Origin: Paenibacillus mellifer
GTDB lineage: Bacteria; Bacillota; Bacilli; Paenibacillales; Paenibacillaceae
Length of the DNA: 64,000 nt
Direction of reading: 5' to 3'
NCBI RefSeq assembly: GCF_023195895.1
Contig: NZ_JALPRK010000019.1
Location: forward strand, 1-64,000
Shown here: piece by piece, positions 18,145-27,640 of the stretch
How positions within the stretch are numbered: the stretch's first letter is position 1
How the letters are laid out: every line of letters begins with the position of its first letter
Program-made: the position numbers and the translations under genes
The notes under the pieces: generated by a model
Seen by the model: the letters and a program-made list of their open reading frames with translations, nothing else
Database searches by the model: none
What the model was told of the DNA's origin: nothing

Positions 18145-19255
18145 TTAGCTCTCTGTCTTAATTTGGCTGCGCAGATAGCCGTCGATAAAAGCGTCCAGAT
18201 CCCCGTCCATCACCGCGCCGACGTTGCCCGTCTCCACGGAAGTCCGGTGATCCTTGACCATGCTATACGGGTGGAACACGTACGAGCGGATCTGGCTTCC
18301 CCAGGCGATATCCGATTGCTCGCCGCGGATCTCGTCCAGCTCGCGCTGCTGCTCCTCGATCTTGCGTTCGTACAACTTGGAGCGGAGCATCGTCATCGCC
18401 CGTTCGCGGTTCTTGATCTGCGAGCGTTCGTTCTGGCACGTCACCACGATCCCTGTCGGGATATGGGTGATGCGCACCGCCGAGTCGGTCGTGTTGATGT
18501 GCTGGCCGCCCGCGCCACTGGCACGGTACGTGTCGATCTTCAAATCCTCGGTACGGATGTCAATCTCCACGTCATCGCTAATCTCCGGCACAACGTCGCA
18601 GGAGACGAAGGACGTATGCCGGCGTCCGGAAGCGTCGAACGGCGAGATCCGCACCAACCGGTGCACGCCTTTCTCCGCCTTCAGGTAGCCGTAGGCGTTA
18701 TAGCCCTTGATCAAGAGCGTAACGCTCTTGATCCCGGCTTCGTCGCCCGGCAGATAGTCCAGCGTTTCGACTTTGAAGCCGCGTTTCTCCGCCCAGCGGG
18801 TGTACATCCGCAGCAGCATTTGGCCCCAGTCCTGGGACTCGGTGCCGCCTGCGCCGGGATGCAGCTCAAGAATCGCGTTCATTTTGTCGTAAGGCTGGTT
18901 GAGCAGCAGCTGGAGCTCAAACTCCTCCAGCTTCTTCACAAGCGAGGTGACGGAGCTGCCGATCTCCGCAGCCAACGATTCGTCGCCTTCCTCGTCGGCG
19001 AGCTCGGCCATCATTTCCAGCTCGTCGTATTCGTTCTGCAGCGCCGTGTACTGGTCCACGGAGGACTTCACCGCATTCATCTCGGCGATAATGCCCTGGG
19101 CTTTATCGTTATCGTCCCAGAAGTCGGGCGCCGCCATTTTCTCCTCATAGTTGGCGATCATCTCTTGCTTCAGATCTAAGTCAAAGAGACCCCCTAAGGT
19201 TGGTTAATTTCTTCGCGATTTCGCGCATGTCCTGTTTCACGTTCGGATCGATCAT
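18145..19255 (-). CDS. prfB: Peptide chain release factor 2 (programmed +1 frameshift)
   Basis: RF2 recognises UGA and UAA stops on the ribosome. The first 24 codons ([10 protein letters not shown]...NLRGSL) end at an in-frame TGA (19181-19183); a +1 shift continues as D-L-D-L-K-Q-E-M to the stop at 18145, giving 369 residues, the normal RF2 size. The tripeptide anticodon motif SPF ([13 protein letters not shown]) and the catalytic GGQ ([14 protein letters not shown]) are both present. I chose ATG 19255 with AAAGGGG 9 nt upstream. It follows secA, as in many Firmicutes, but a terminator lies between them. Confidence 0.97.
19180..19195 (-). promoter_or_regulatory. prfB: prfB autoregulatory frameshift site
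   Basis: On the minus strand AGGGGG (19190-19195), 3 nt, then CTTTGAC (19180-19186). This is the classic internal Shine-Dalgarno plus slippery CTT TGA C signal. Low RF2 makes the ribosome pause at UGA and slip +1, which raises RF2 synthesis. Confidence 0.97.
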
Positions 19256-19300
19256 ACGTTGGATCCCCTTTCGTTCTTCGAATTCACAGCCCAAACGGGC

Positions 19301-19335
19301 AAAAACGGGCGACCCGGGGATTCCCAGGCCACCCG
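19301..19335 (-). terminator. Terminator of secA
   Basis: On the minus strand GGGTGGCCTGGG, a 4-nt loop, CCCGGGTCGCCC, then GTTTTT, about 60 nt after the secA stop and upstream of prfB. The stem has a few mismatches. Confidence 0.65.
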
Positions 19336-19394
19336 CTGTATCTGCTGACTTCAGGCCTTGCAATTTACTTCGTGATCAAAAGATGACATGACTT

Positions 19395-21902
19395 TTAAGC
19401 GTTTTGGCCGTGGCAGTGTTTATACTTCTTCCCGCTTCCGCAAGGACAAAGGTCGTTACGTCCGATAGTGTCGCCGCGTTTGACCGGACGTTTCTCAGCC
19501 GGTTCGCCGCTTGTGGAGATCTTATCCTCGTCCACAACCGCTTGACGCTCCTGGTTCGATTCGACCTGTGCTTTCATGATGTAGGTCGCAACCTCTTCCT
19601 GGATGCTGGCGATCATCGCGTTAAACATTTCGTAGCCTTCAAATTGATATTCGCGCAGCGGATCCGTACCGCCGTAAGCCCGAAGATGAATCCCTTGACG
19701 CAGTTGATCCATCGCGTCGATATGGTCCATCCACTTGCTGTCCACGGAACGAAGGGCGATCACCTTCTCGAATTCACGTACCATTTCGGGACCGATGGCT
19801 TCTTCACGGGTATCGTATTTGGCCAGGACACGTTCAAAAACAAACTCGACCATCTCGTTAGGTTCTTTACCCCACAGATCGTCTTTGGTTACCGCGCCTT
19901 CGTCCAGCAGCTTGCTGTTCACGTAATCTGCAACCTCTTGCAGCTCCCAGTTCTCCGGCAGCTCGTCAGCGGTATGCGCTTCAACGACTCGCTCGATAAC
20001 CGGCTTGATCATATCGAGAATGATCTGCTTGATGTTATCCGATTCCAGCAGCTCGCGGCGCTGTTTGTAGATGATCTCGCGCTGTTGGTTCATCACGTCG
20101 TCATATTGCAAGACGACTTTACGTACGTCGAAGTTGTTGCCTTCAACACGTTTTTGCGCGGATTCGATCGCACGGGTGATCATCTTGCTCTCGATCGGTT
20201 GGTCTTCCTCAAAGCCAAGTCGGTCCATCATGTTCAGCACGTTATCCGCACCAAACCGCTTCATCAATTCATCGCCCAGCGACAAGTAGAACTGCGTGGA
20301 ACCTGGGTCGCCCTGACGTCCGGCACGGCCGCGCAGCTGGTTATCGATCCGGCGCGATTCGTGGCGTTCGGTACCTATGATATGCAGGCCACCCAAATCG
20401 GCGACGCCGTCCCCCAGCAAAATGTCGGTACCGCGGCCCGCCATGTTGGTGGCGATGGTCACGGAGCCTGGTTCCCCGGCGCGGGAGATGATTTCGGCCT
20501 CTTCCGCGTGATATTTCGCGTTCAGCACTTTATGTTGAACGCCTTTGCGTTTCAGCATCTCCGATACGCGTTCGGAGTTCTCGATGGAGATCGTACCGAC
20601 GAGCACCGGTTGATTTTTCTTATAGCGTTCTACGATTTCTTCTACGACCGCCTTGAACTTACCGTCGACGCTCTTATAGACGACGTCCGGCATATCCTGG
20701 CGCTGGTTCGGCCGGTTGGTCGGCACTTGCAGCACTTCGAGGCCGTAAATTTTCTTAAACTCCTCTTCCTCCGTCTTCGCCGTACCGGTCATCCCGGCCA
20801 GCTTGCGGTACATCCGGAAGTAGTTCTGGAATGTGATCGTTGCCAGTGTCATGCTTTCGTTCTGAACCTCGATGCCTTCTTTGGCTTCGATGGCCTGGTG
20901 CAAACCGTCGCTGTATCGGCGGCCTTGCATGATCCGGCCCGTAAATTCGTCGACGATCAGCACTTCGTCTTCCGTCACAACGTAATCGACGTCGCGGCGC
21001 ATGATGACATTCGCTTTGAGCGCCTGCACCACGTGGTGGTTCAGCGTAACGTGTTTATGGTCATACAGGTTATCAATGCCGAAGACGCGCTCCGCTTTGG
21101 CGACCCCTTTTTCGGTCAGCGAAACGGCCTTGACTTTAATGTCTACGGTATAGTCTTCTTCCGGCGTTAGGGTCTTCACGAACCGGTCCGCTGCATAATA
21201 CAGCTCGGTCGATTTCTGAGCTTGGCCGGAAATAATGAGCGGTGTCCGCGCTTCATCGATGAGAATGGAGTCCACTTCGTCAATGATACAAAAATAGAGC
21301 GGCCGCTGTACCATCTGTTCTTTGTAAAGCACCATGTTATCACGCAGATAGTCGAACCCAAATTCGTTGTTCGTCCCGTACGTGATGTCGCAAGCATAAG
21401 CTTCTTGCTTCTGCTCATGCTCCATGCCGTTCAGGTTCACCCCAACCGTCATGCCGAGGAAGTTGTAAATCTGCCCCATCTGCTGGCTGTCGCGTTGTGC
21501 CAAATAGTCGTTGACGGTAACGACATGCACGCCTTTCCCCAGGAGCGCATTCAAATAAACCGGCAGGGTTCCGACCAGCGTTTTCCCTTCACCGGTTTTC
21601 ATCTCAGCAATTCGGCCTTCATGAAGCGCCATCCCCCCGACCAACTGCACGTCGAAGTGACGCATGCCCAGCGTACGCTTGGAAGCTTCCCGTACCGTGG
21701 CAAAAGCTTCCGGCAGCAGATCATCCAGCGTTTCGCCTTTCTCGATCCGTTCCCGGAACTCGGCGGTTTTCGCCTGCAACTGCTCGTCCGAAAGTGCCTC
21801 AAATTGCGGCTCCAATGAATTAATATAATCTACCGTCTTCATCAGACGTTTGACATCACGTTCGTTCGTGTCGCCAAAAATCTTCTTTACTATTCCCAGC
21901 AT
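19395..21902 (-). CDS. secA: Preprotein translocase ATPase SecA
   Basis: Motor ATPase that pushes secretory preproteins through SecYEG. 835 residues, the length of Firmicute SecA1. Walker [11 protein letters not shown] (about 101-110), DEAD-like [11 protein letters not shown] (about 205) and motif [12 protein letters not shown] (about 515) are intact. The C-terminal zinc domain [14 protein letters not shown], which binds SecB or membrane lipids, is complete. AAAGGGG lies 6 nt before ATG. Confidence 0.98.
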   Translation of the reverse strand: MLGIVKKIFGDTNERDVKRLMKTVDYINSLEPQFEALSDEQLQAKTAEFRERIEKGETLDDLLPEAFATVREASKRTLGMRHFDVQLVGGMALHEGRIAEMKTGEGKTLVGTLPVYLNALLGKGVHVVTVNDYLAQRDSQQMGQIYNFLGMTVGVNLNGMEHEQKQEAYACDITYGTNNEFGFDYLRDNMVLYKEQMVQRPLYFCIIDEVDSILIDEARTPLIISGQAQKSTELYYAADRFVKTLTPEEDYTVDIKVKAVSLTEKGVAKAERVFGIDNLYDHKHVTLNHHVVQALKANVIMRRDVDYVVTEDEVLIVDEFTGRIMQGRRYSDGLHQAIEAKEGIEVQNESMTLATITFQNYFRMYRKLAGMTGTAKTEEEEFKKIYGLEVLQVPTNRPNQRQDMPDVVYKSVDGKFKAVVEEIVERYKKNQPVLVGTISIENSERVSEMLKRKGVQHKVLNAKYHAEEAEIISRAGEPGSVTIATNMAGRGTDILLGDGVADLGGLHIIGTERHESRRIDNQLRGRAGRQGDPGSTQFYLSLGDELMKRFGADNVLNMMDRLGFEEDQPIESKMITRAIESAQKRVEGNNFDVRKVVLQYDDVMNQQREIIYKQRRELLESDNIKQIILDMIKPVIERVVEAHTADELPENWELQEVADYVNSKLLDEGAVTKDDLWGKEPNEMVEFVFERVLAKYDTREEAIGPEMVREFEKVIALRSVDSKWMDHIDAMDQLRQGIHLRAYGGTDPLREYQFEGYEMFNAMIASIQEEVATYIMKAQVESNQERQAVVDEDKISTSGEPAEKRPVKRGDTIGRNDLCPCGSGKKYKHCHGQNA

Positions 21903-21941
21903 GATTTACCCCTTTCACGCATAAACAGATGATTTGCCTAA

Positions 21942-21970
21942 ATTGTAACAGTTTGTAAGGCACGCCGCAA
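21942..21970 (-). promoter_or_regulatory. Candidate secA promoter
   Basis: Minus strand TTGCGG (21965-21970), 17-bp spacer, TACAAT (21942-21947), about 40 nt before secA. Confidence 0.5.
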
Positions 21971-22015
21971 CACGCCCCGTCACGTCTGCACTGCGGTAAA
22001 GCGCCTTTGTATACG

Positions 22016-22049
22016 AATAAAGAGCCCTATCCGCGGGCGGATAAGGCTC
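22016..22049 (-). terminator. Terminator of hpf
   Basis: Stem GAGCCTTATCCGC / GCGGATAGGGCTC with one wobble position, followed on the minus strand by TTTATT, about 75 nt after the hpf stop. Confidence 0.75.
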
Positions 22050-22124
22050 GTTTCCTTTGTGTTAGGATCACAGGAATTACCACCTGGTTCAACCAATCGT
22101 CATAACTGTACGATCCGTTAGGAG

Positions 22125-22676
22125 TTAATCCTGCTCAATCAACCCGTATTTGCCGTCATTCCGTTTGTAGACGACGTTAACTTCCTTGGTGTCGATGTTC
22201 GAGAAGACGAAGAAGTTGTGTCCTACCATATTCATTTGCAAAATCGCTTCCTCGACGTCCATCGGCTTCAATGTGAAGCGTTTCGTACGGACCACTTCCA
22301 GCTCATCGTCGCTTTCATCCAGCGCCATAGAGCCTGCGGTCGCGCCCTCTACAAAAAGGCTGTCCTTGGCGCCTTTCTGGCGCAGCTTACGGTTGATTTT
22401 GGTTTTGTGCTTGCGGATTTGACGTTCAAGCTTGTCCACAACGGCATCCATGGATGCGTACATATCGTCGCTGCGGTCCTCCGCGCGAAGCACAACGCCG
22501 ATCAGAGGAATCGTAACCTCGACCGCGTGCAAACCTCGTACCACACTTAATGTGACAGTACCGTCTGAGGTGGGGGGTGCATCAAAGTACTTGTCAAGCC
22601 GGCTGAGCTTCTTGTCTACGTAGTCACGCAAGGCCTCAGTCACTTCAATCTGCTGTCCTCGAATACTAAAATTCAT
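22125..22676 (-). CDS. hpf: Long-form ribosome hibernation promoting factor
   Basis: Binds the 30S subunit and drives 70S ribosomes into inactive 100S dimers in stationary phase. 183 residues, the long form. The N-terminal S30AE domain is at about 1-100 (FSIRGQQIEVTEALRDYV), then a linker, then the C-terminal dimerisation domain from about 125 (VRTKRFTLKPMDVEEAILQM ending KYGLIEQD). In B. subtilis it lies directly between the fliDST genes and secA; here about 30 kb of extra DNA separates it from fliT. AAAGGAGG lies 8 nt before ATG. Confidence 0.96.
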   Translation of the reverse strand: MNFSIRGQQIEVTEALRDYVDKKLSRLDKYFDAPPTSDGTVTLSVVRGLHAVEVTIPLIGVVLRAEDRSDDMYASMDAVVDKLERQIRKHKTKINRKLRQKGAKDSLFVEGATAGSMALDESDDELEVVRTKRFTLKPMDVEEAILQMNMVGHNFFVFSNIDTKEVNVVYKRNDGKYGLIEQD

Positions 22677-22705
22677 AGGGCACTCCTCCTTTGCTTTGCA
22701 CCTTC

Positions 22706-22734
22706 ATTATACCATGGCGTAAAAGCAAAGTAAA
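22706..22734 (-). promoter_or_regulatory. hpf promoter
   Basis: Minus strand TTTACT (22729-22734), 17-bp spacer, TATAAT (22706-22711), about 30 nt before the hpf start. Confidence 0.6.
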
Positions 22735-22806
22735 AAGTGTTAAGCGGTCGTAAAGCACCCCCGCTACGATAAAAAATGCTTGTAGTCCAGCAATTGTCCC
22801 GCGCTG

Positions 22807-23325
22807 TCAGGCACGGCGGCGCCTCCCGGCTCCCCGCCAGCGATTCAACAAAATCGTGAACGAGGCGCCGCACGCCGCCCCGATCGTATCCAGCACCACA
22901 TCCTGCACCATCGCCGTCCGCCCCGGAGTAAAGCTCTGGTGCAGCTCATCCGTACAGGCGTAGAGAAATGCGATCAGAACCGCGTAGAAATAGCGCCGCC
23001 CGCCGTTGGCCCATGTGTTCCCGCTCAGGGCGTACACGAGTAAAGCCGCCAGCAGAGCATAACTGCCAAAGTGTGCGGCTTTACGGATAAAGAACTCGAT
23101 GAAGCTCGCCCCGCCCACGCTCTCCACGCTGATCTCATGCCCGCCGTAGCTAAACCGGATCCCGCCGAACCAGTCGGCGATCGATTGGTCAGAGGTGTTC
23201 TTTTCGATATCGGGCACTAGGGACTGCTCCTGATAGGACTGCGAAGAGAACGCGAACAGAATCGCCATCATCGCGATCGCCGGCAGCCAGCGCAGCCAGG
23301 GTCGTAGGTTGTGCATGGGGGTCAC
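22807..23325 (-). CDS. VanZ-like family membrane protein
   Basis: A 172-residue protein with four hydrophobic segments: WLRWLPAIAMMAILFAFSSQ at the N-terminus, then the VanZ pattern FIRKAAHFGSYALLAALLVYAL and YACTDELHQSFTPGR. The HF.SYA and DELHQ.F.PGR motifs define the family. VanZ itself gives low teicoplanin resistance, but most relatives, including single genes like this one, have no known role. GAGGTG lies 6 nt before ATG. The GC-rich character fits the host backbone. Confidence 0.85.
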   Translation of the reverse strand: MTPMHNLRPWLRWLPAIAMMAILFAFSSQSYQEQSLVPDIEKNTSDQSIADWFGGIRFSYGGHEISVESVGGASFIEFFIRKAAHFGSYALLAALLVYALSGNTWANGGRRYFYAVLIAFLYACTDELHQSFTPGRTAMVQDVVLDTIGAACGASFTILLNRWRGAGRRRRA

Positions 23326-23386
23326 CTCGTTTGTTTGTTAGTCTTCTAGAATTATAACCCATTCCTCTTCATAAAGAAGAAAATAA

Positions 23387-23409
23387 CCCCCCGGAAGCAA
23401 TCCAGGGGG
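23387..23409 (-). terminator. Terminator of FkbM-type methyltransferase gene
   Basis: CCCCCTGGATTGCTTCCGGGGG followed by GTTATTTTC on the minus strand, 30 nt past the stop codon. Confidence 0.82.
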
Positions 23410-23438
23410 CTCTCCATCAACCATGTTGTTGATTGTAA

Positions 23439-24542
23439 TTATTTGTACAAGAGAGTCTCCTTTACCAAAACAAGGTTTTCCCCTCTGGCAAATGTCGCGA
23501 AGTCATATTGACTTACGGCTTTGAAGAATGCTTTACTACAACCTCTCTTCATAACATCATGTAACTCGATGATCAGCACGTTTACTTTATCGAGCCATTC
23601 TTCATACCCTAGAGAGAAAACTTCTCTCTCCGCTCCTTCGATATCCAGCTTTAATATGTCGATCTCATCAAAATCCGAATTCTTCAGCAACGAGCCTATC
23701 GTAACGGCCTGAATAGTCTCTGGGCCGGCTGTTTCCACTTCTTCCACCATTGCCCCCCATTTATCTAGACCCACATCCATTACTTTCAAATAGGTATCCG
23801 TGTGCCATAAGCCCGACTGTACGGTTTTTATTTGTTTATACGGAGCCACATTGTAAGACAGAACTTCAAAGTTCGACTTCTCCGGTTCAATCGCAATGAC
23901 TTGCGCTGCGGGATACATATTTGCGAAAAAAACGCTACCATAGCCCACGTTTGCCCCGCCATCAATAATGAGTTTCGGCGTAATTGGCAACCCAAAGGCA
24001 TAATCCTTTCTTTCGAAGATTTGTCTAAATACGGCTGGATCGGAAGTGTTCATTCTAACATATAACGGAAATTGAATACCTGGCGCTTGAGTTACCTCAA
24101 CTTCATACTCGGCAAAAAATGAAGGTTGAGTTAATTGTCTGATTTTACCGATAAGCTCCACTGCCTCCGGCGTAGGAGGATTTATTTTCTGTAAATAATC
24201 CATAGCAAGTTGATTTTCTCCCACTTGATTCAAAACGTAACCCAAATTAAACAAAGCATCCGTATATGAAGGGTTTATGTCTAACGATTTTTGTAATAAC
24301 GGAATCACATAATCAAACTGATTTTGTTGCCAAAAGGTAATTCCTAAGTTATTCAGTATTTCTTCAGTCATAAAACCACCCGCCATCAAGCTAATGGTTT
24401 CGGAAAATGCCTCTGCCGATATCTCTATTGCTAAGGCAACTCGAACACAATCATTTAACAAGTCATAATTATTGGGATTGTTGATCATTTCACTAATCAG
24501 CAATTTCAATTCATTGTTCTCATTATCATCAAAGCGATTCAT
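23439..24542 (-). CDS. TPR-FkbM family methyltransferase
   Basis: A 367-residue protein. Residues about 10-140 form TPR-like helices (NLGITFWQQNQFDYVIPLLQ, LFNLGYVLNQVGENQLAMDYL). About 175-350 form an FkbM SAM-methyltransferase: LIIDGGANVGYGSVFFAN is the SAM loop, IAIEPEKSNFEVL binds the ribose, and ILKLDIEGAEREVF is the FkbM motif. It probably O-methylates a sugar. A sigma-D-like promoter lies 35 nt upstream, which links it to flagellar expression and to the glycan island to its right. AGAGGG lies 8 nt before ATG. Acceptor unknown. Confidence 0.82.
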   Translation of the reverse strand: MNRFDDNENNELKLLISEMINNPNNYDLLNDCVRVALAIEISAEAFSETISLMAGGFMTEEILNNLGITFWQQNQFDYVIPLLQKSLDINPSYTDALFNLGYVLNQVGENQLAMDYLQKINPPTPEAVELIGKIRQLTQPSFFAEYEVEVTQAPGIQFPLYVRMNTSDPAVFRQIFERKDYAFGLPITPKLIIDGGANVGYGSVFFANMYPAAQVIAIEPEKSNFEVLSYNVAPYKQIKTVQSGLWHTDTYLKVMDVGLDKWGAMVEEVETAGPETIQAVTIGSLLKNSDFDEIDILKLDIEGAEREVFSLGYEEWLDKVNVLIIELHDVMKRGCSKAFFKAVSQYDFATFARGENLVLVKETLLYK

Positions 24543-24575
24543 GTGTTTATCCCTCTCGCCTGCAGAATACTATGT

Positions 24576-24602
24576 ATATCGGTCGAAAATGAATAATTGT
24601 TA
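24576..24602 (-). promoter_or_regulatory. Sigma-D-like promoter of the FkbM gene
   Basis: Minus strand TAAC (24599-24602), 15-bp spacer, ACCGATAT (24576-24583). This differs from the sigma-D pattern TAAA-N15-GCCGATAT at one base in each element. Confidence 0.65.
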
Positions 24603-24606
24603 CCGG

Positions 24607-24644
24607 ATTTTATATAAAAATAAAACCCCGGGTTCCCCCGGGGT
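24607..24644 (-). terminator. Terminator of cold-shock gene
   Basis: ACCCCGGGGGAACCCGGGGT followed by TTTATTTTTATAT on the minus strand, 67 nt after the csp stop. Confidence 0.9.
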
Positions 24645-24711
24645 GTTTGCTAGCGAATCTTCAATTGTTAACCATCGTACCGTTCATATGTAGGTCGGCT
24701 GTGCCGGATGA

Positions 24712-24909
24712 TTACAGTTTGATTACGTTAGCGGCTTGTGGACCACGAGCGCCTTCAACGATTTCGAACTCGACGGATTGGCCTTCTTCCAGCGTTTTGA
24801 AGCCTTCAGTTTGGATCGCGGAGAAGTGTACGAATACGTCGCCGCCTTCTTCAGTTTCGATGAAACCGTAGCCTTTTTCTGCGTTGAACCATTTTACTTT
24901 ACCTTGCAT
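24712..24909 (-). CDS. Cold-shock protein (CspA family)
   Basis: A 65-residue single-strand nucleic-acid-binding OB fold. RNP1 (KGYGFIE) and RNP2 (VFVHFSAI) are intact, and the WFNAEKG opening is canonical. It acts as an RNA chaperone and transcription antiterminator. A strong sigma-A promoter lies about 65 nt upstream, leaving a leader of about 60 nt, typical of csp genes, which are controlled through their 5' UTR. It stands alone between its own promoter and terminator at the left edge of the glycosylation island. Confidence 0.97.
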   Translation of the reverse strand: MQGKVKWFNAEKGYGFIETEEGGDVFVHFSAIQTEGFKTLEEGQSVEFEIVEGARGPQAANVIKL

Positions 24910-24973
24910 GCACTAACATTCCCTTCGTTATCAAATAAGAGTGTGATCCTTGTAACCAAGCCTCACATGTCTG

Positions 24974-25003
24974 ACTATACCACCCGAACTTATCCAGTGT
25001 CAA
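24974..25003 (-). promoter_or_regulatory. Sigma-A promoter of cold-shock gene
   Basis: Minus strand TTGACA (24998-25003), 18-bp spacer, TATAGT (24974-24979). Confidence 0.8.
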
Positions 25004-25147
25004 TTACCAAGGAAAAGGTTTTACTGTAAAAATATTGTAAATTCTTGTCGAATGAAACTGGCGGGGAGTTAGTAAGCAAGAGGCAGATTAGGATCCCATT
25101 AATAATTAACCAAGGAAGGAACAAATGAAACTCTATCATATAAAAAT

Positions 25148-26380
25148 TTAATTTTTTATTAATAGAGACATATGGCCAAGTGTATCATAATTCTCTTTTT
25201 TAAGTAATTCAAAAGTATTATTTGCGAAGGTTCCGGAATGCTGATGAATTTTCACATATGATTGTATTACCTTAATTGTCATCTCATCTGTTAATCCTTT
25301 ATATTTTGACGAAACTCCAATTAATAGCATTTTTATTAACACAAAATTAATAACAAGCAACATATAAGAATCGAATATCTTCATGCCTTTATCACAAGGG
25401 AATAATTGTGAATATACATAATTAACGGCATAATTTTCAAATATATATTCCCGTTCTTTTGCATATGGAGCAAAAAAATTATTATAGGCACTAATAAAAT
25501 TAGTTAAAATATCCTCATTAGGTTGATTCAGGCCAATACCCTCTAAATAATCAGATAATACGTCACTAAATCTTTGATGAGACCCCGATAACTTTAAATT
25601 ACCCACCAATATAGTACTTAAAGTCCCTAGCTGAAACTCTGGATTCGTCGGGAATGCTTCGTAATCCCTCAATTCTTCATTAGTAATAAGCGATTCCTTA
25701 AACTTACTAATGAATTCTGGAATGCTCTCTCCACTACCTGCATTAATCATTTGCTGTAATTCATCGCAAAAAAGCCCTAGGATAATGAGGCGATGTGTAA
25801 AGGAAATACTTCGATCCTGCAAGATCTCAATTGATGTTATCCGTATATCCCAAAAAAACTTATACAGTGGGTGAGTTTGGCCAACCCCAGTAGATAGATT
25901 TGATTTGGTCATCAAGTTTCTATTGTTTATAGCATCCATTTGATAGAACTGTATACCGTCCGGATTCAATAAAGCCTGTCTGGCGGCTTCAGGGCAAGAA
26001 AGAACCGCCGAACACTCTTGCTCACCATCAACTAGATGTACTATTTTGGGATAAGTTGCGCACACTGACGGTAGATATGATTCTCCAAGTTGTGCATGAA
26101 TGGTACATAATTTTTGATCGTTTAACATAAAACAATGCCCACTTTTTTGATCCATGTTCATATAAGCATAGGAAGAATTAGACTTCTTTTTATCCTCCTC
26201 TAACCTCATGCTAGACTTCAATTTATTTCGAAGGGATGTCCAGGAAATATTTACCAACTTTTTATGCTCATCTTTTTTTACAGTAACTCCCCAGCCGATA
26301 CAACAGCTATCCTCACATGTAGGACCGATACATTGAAAGTTTTGCATATACTCTGGAATTAAGGCAACTTTTGCAGTCAT
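25148..26380 (-). CDS. fliB: FliB-type flagellin lysine-N-methylase
   Basis: A 410-residue protein with the FliB/YkgJ cysteine cluster. The N-terminal PEYMQNFQCIGPTCEDSCCI is followed by GHCFMLNDQKLCTIH and YLPSVCATYPK, with further Cys in AVLSCPEAARQAL. The spacing suits an iron-sulfur cluster. In Salmonella FliB methylates surface lysines of flagellin. Its place at the 3' end of a flagellin glycosylation island supports the same target here, the Hag encoded about 30 kb upstream. The gene is A+T-rich relative to the backbone. AAGGAG lies 5 nt before ATG. Confidence 0.88.
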   Translation of the reverse strand: MTAKVALIPEYMQNFQCIGPTCEDSCCIGWGVTVKKDEHKKLVNISWTSLRNKLKSSMRLEEDKKKSNSSYAYMNMDQKSGHCFMLNDQKLCTIHAQLGESYLPSVCATYPKIVHLVDGEQECSAVLSCPEAARQALLNPDGIQFYQMDAINNRNLMTKSNLSTGVGQTHPLYKFFWDIRITSIEILQDRSISFTHRLIILGLFCDELQQMINAGSGESIPEFISKFKESLITNEELRDYEAFPTNPEFQLGTLSTILVGNLKLSGSHQRFSDVLSDYLEGIGLNQPNEDILTNFISAYNNFFAPYAKEREYIFENYAVNYVYSQLFPCDKGMKIFDSYMLLVINFVLIKMLLIGVSSKYKGLTDEMTIKVIQSYVKIHQHSGTFANNTFELLKKENYDTLGHMSLLIKN

Positions 26381-26426
26381 ATTTTCTCCTTATATGGTTG
26401 ATAATTTTATGAAAATAAGTTTATCA

Positions 26427-27611
26427 TTAGGCATTACAATGCCGACCGTGTACTCTTTCAATTGAATCAATCACTTGTTCAACATCCTGATCAGTCATTT
26501 TAGGAAACATAGGGAGGGTTATAGAAGTTTGGTAATAAGTCTCTGCATTCGGACATAACCCGCCCCGATATCCCAAGTTTTGATAATATGGCTGGAGGTA
26601 AACCGGAATGTAATGAACATGAACGCCTATATTCATGGAGCGAAGTTCATTGAATATTGTTTTTCTATCTACTTCGAAATGTTGAAGATCCCACCTTAGA
26701 ACATATAAATGCCATGACGATTCCGCTAAAGGAAGCTGCTTCGGTATTACTAACCCTTCTAATTTAGAAAAGGCTTCGTTATATCGGGCTGCAATATCTC
26801 TCCTTCGGGACACAAAAGAGTCCAGTTTGTCCATCTGGCTTATGCCCAAGGCCGCCTGCATATCTGTCATCCGATAATTGTACCCAAGCTCTTGCATTTC
26901 GTAATACCATGGACCGTCATTCTTTAATAGTTCTTCCGGATTTCTCGTCATACCGTGGTTCCGGAACAGCAACAGTTTTCGATAATAATCTTCGTTATCC
27001 GTCACTATCATGCCACCTTCGCCCGTCGTAACATGCTTTACCGGATGAAAGCTGAACATCGTCATGTCGGCCCGTGAACCGATCTTTCTCCCGGCATAAC
27101 TAGCCCCGAGCGAATGGGCTGCATCTTGGATAAGCACCAGGCCGCGATCCCGGGCCAACATAGAAATACGGTCAATTTCCACCGGCTGTCCCGTAAAATC
27201 AACCGCTATAATCGCTTTTGTTTTATTCGTAATTTTCAATTCAATTTGGGCGGGGTCGATATTGTACGTTTCCATGTCAATATCCGCAAATACAGGGGTC
27301 CCCCCTTGATAGAGAACGCAATTGCTACTAGCCAGAAAAGTAATGGGAGTCGTGATTACTTGATCCCCTTCCCCAATACCTGCCGCAAAGCAAGCCGCAT
27401 GAAGCGCAGCCGTTCCGTTAGCAAATGCCAAGGCGTATTTGGCCCCCACATAAGAGGCGACCTTGGTTTCAAATGCCTCTATAGCCGGGCCTTGGGTAAT
27501 AAAATCTCCTCGCAATACCTTGACTACAGCTTCGATATCTTGTTCATCAAGCCATTGCTGTCCGTAGGGAAGCATGGATGTACGTATAGTTTGTTCAGGA
27601 TTCTTCTCCAT
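26427..27611 (-). CDS. pseC: PseC-type aminotransferase (pseudaminic acid synthesis)
   Basis: PLP enzyme of the DegT/DnrJ/StrS family. It aminates C4 of the keto sugar made by PseB to give UDP-4-amino-4,6-dideoxy-AltNAc. 394 residues. The PLP Lys is in SFHPVKHVTTGEGG at about 205, with LIQDAAHSLGA upstream and the family-specific GYNYRMTDMQAALG after it. It resembles B. subtilis SpsC. I chose ATG 27611 (MEKNPEQ), with GAGGGGAG about 10-12 nt upstream; the longer frame would overlap the preceding SDR gene. It lies 29 nt after that gene. Confidence 0.9.
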   Translation of the reverse strand: MEKNPEQTIRTSMLPYGQQWLDEQDIEAVVKVLRGDFITQGPAIEAFETKVASYVGAKYALAFANGTAALHAACFAAGIGEGDQVITTPITFLASSNCVLYQGGTPVFADIDMETYNIDPAQIELKITNKTKAIIAVDFTGQPVEIDRISMLARDRGLVLIQDAAHSLGASYAGRKIGSRADMTMFSFHPVKHVTTGEGGMIVTDNEDYYRKLLLFRNHGMTRNPEELLKNDGPWYYEMQELGYNYRMTDMQAALGISQMDKLDSFVSRRRDIAARYNEAFSKLEGLVIPKQLPLAESSWHLYVLRWDLQHFEVDRKTIFNELRSMNIGVHVHYIPVYLQPYYQNLGYRGGLCPNAETYYQTSITLPMFPKMTDQDVEQVIDSIERVHGRHCNA

Positions 27612-27640
27612 ATCTAGAGTTCTCCCCTCTTTCGGAACAA

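Noticed and set aside
18163-19179. 338-residue plus-strand open frame
   Set aside because: It is antisense to prfB and shows only His/Arg/Leu-rich shadow composition.
19181-19255. prfB read as a frameshifted pseudogene
   Set aside because: The AGGGGG-TCT-CTT-TGA-C signal is the normal programmed frameshift of RF2, and both halves are intact.
19404-21170. 588-residue plus-strand open frame
   Set aside because: It is antisense to secA, whose motifs are complete; it has no ribosome site or recognisable domain and reflects codon bias in the opposite strand.
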